Assembly: GCA_017615405.1 (NCBI GenBank)
Contig: JAGAAE010000080.1
Span: 1 to 6,117 of the forward strand
Reading direction: 5' to 3'
DNA from: Clostridia bacterium
Lineage (GTDB): Bacteria; Bacillota; Clostridia; Oscillospirales; Acutalibacteraceae
Length of the DNA stretch: 6,117 nucleotides
The translations under genes and the position numbers were made by a program. The notes beneath the pieces are model-generated. The model searched no databases, was not told where the DNA came from, and worked only from the letters and a program-made list of their open reading frames with translations. Of the stretch, positions 6,061-6,117 are shown in pieces (the first letter of the stretch is position 1; the number at the start of each line of letters is the position of its first letter).

Positions 6061-6117
6061 CAGATGGTAGCTACCGATACAGATATCAGATGGCAGATGT
6101 CAGACATCAGACGATAA
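6061..6117 (+). repeat. Heptamer tandem repeat array 2 (CAGAYNN), running to the window edge
   Basis: CAGATGG (6061-6067), TAGCTAC and a 5-base interruption, then five consecutive units from 6080: CAGATAT, CAGATGG, CAGATGT, CAGACAT, CAGACGA, ending in TAA at the window edge. The unit is array 1 with C for T at the first base. A 10-bp palindrome GGTAGCTACC lies at 6066-6075. No coding sequence was seen in 5958-6117. Confidence 0.7.

Noticed and set aside
5955..6117. CRISPR array
   Set aside because: The repeat unit is seven bases in direct tandem with no spacers of regular length, and there are no cas genes in the window.

Overview
The window reads as chromosomal DNA from an anaerobic, endospore-forming member of the class Clostridia. 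The evidence is Gram-positive features in the ribosomal proteins (S12 with a 13-residue insert relative to E. coli, S7 of exactly 156 residues), strong AGGAGG-type ribosome binding sites, and a SPOCS/LysM protein of the SipL type, which is known from spore-forming Clostridia. Genus or species cannot be fixed from the sequence alone.

Layout: the minus strand carries the classical str operon in the order rpsL (S12), rpsG (S7), fusA (EF-G), tuf (EF-Tu), running from about 4232 leftwards and cut by the window edge inside tuf. The operon starts from a textbook sigma-A promoter (TTGACA, 17 bp, TATAAT at 4303-4331) preceded by helically phased A/T tracts. The spacers are 144 bp (rpsL-rpsG), 51 bp (rpsG-fusA, with a strong hairpin) and 89 bp (fusA-tuf, with a weak hairpin and a possible extra tuf promoter). 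Both ribosomal protein genes start with GTG. Divergently, on the plus strand, lies a 507-residue SPOCS-SPOCS-SPOCS-LysM protein (probable sipL), read from a candidate sigma-E promoter. After its stop comes about 160 bp of non-coding repeat sequence: two arrays of heptamer repeats flanking a GC-rich palindrome.

The str operon supplies the decoding-site protein S12, the 30S head organiser S7 and the two GTPases that drive the elongation cycle. The divergent gene belongs to a different programme, assembly of the spore coat on the forespore in the mother cell. So a growth-phase promoter and a probable sporulation promoter share one 201-bp region.

The most notable anomaly is a single in-frame TAG at codon 90 of tuf, in place of a strongly conserved lysine, in a gene that is otherwise perfectly open. 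I find no evidence for an entirely new biological system. The items most worth a second look are the tuf amber codon, the heptamer/palindrome element, the back-to-back sigma-A/sigma-E arrangement, the hairpin just before fusA that is terminator-shaped on the opposite strand, and the doubled start region of rpsL.
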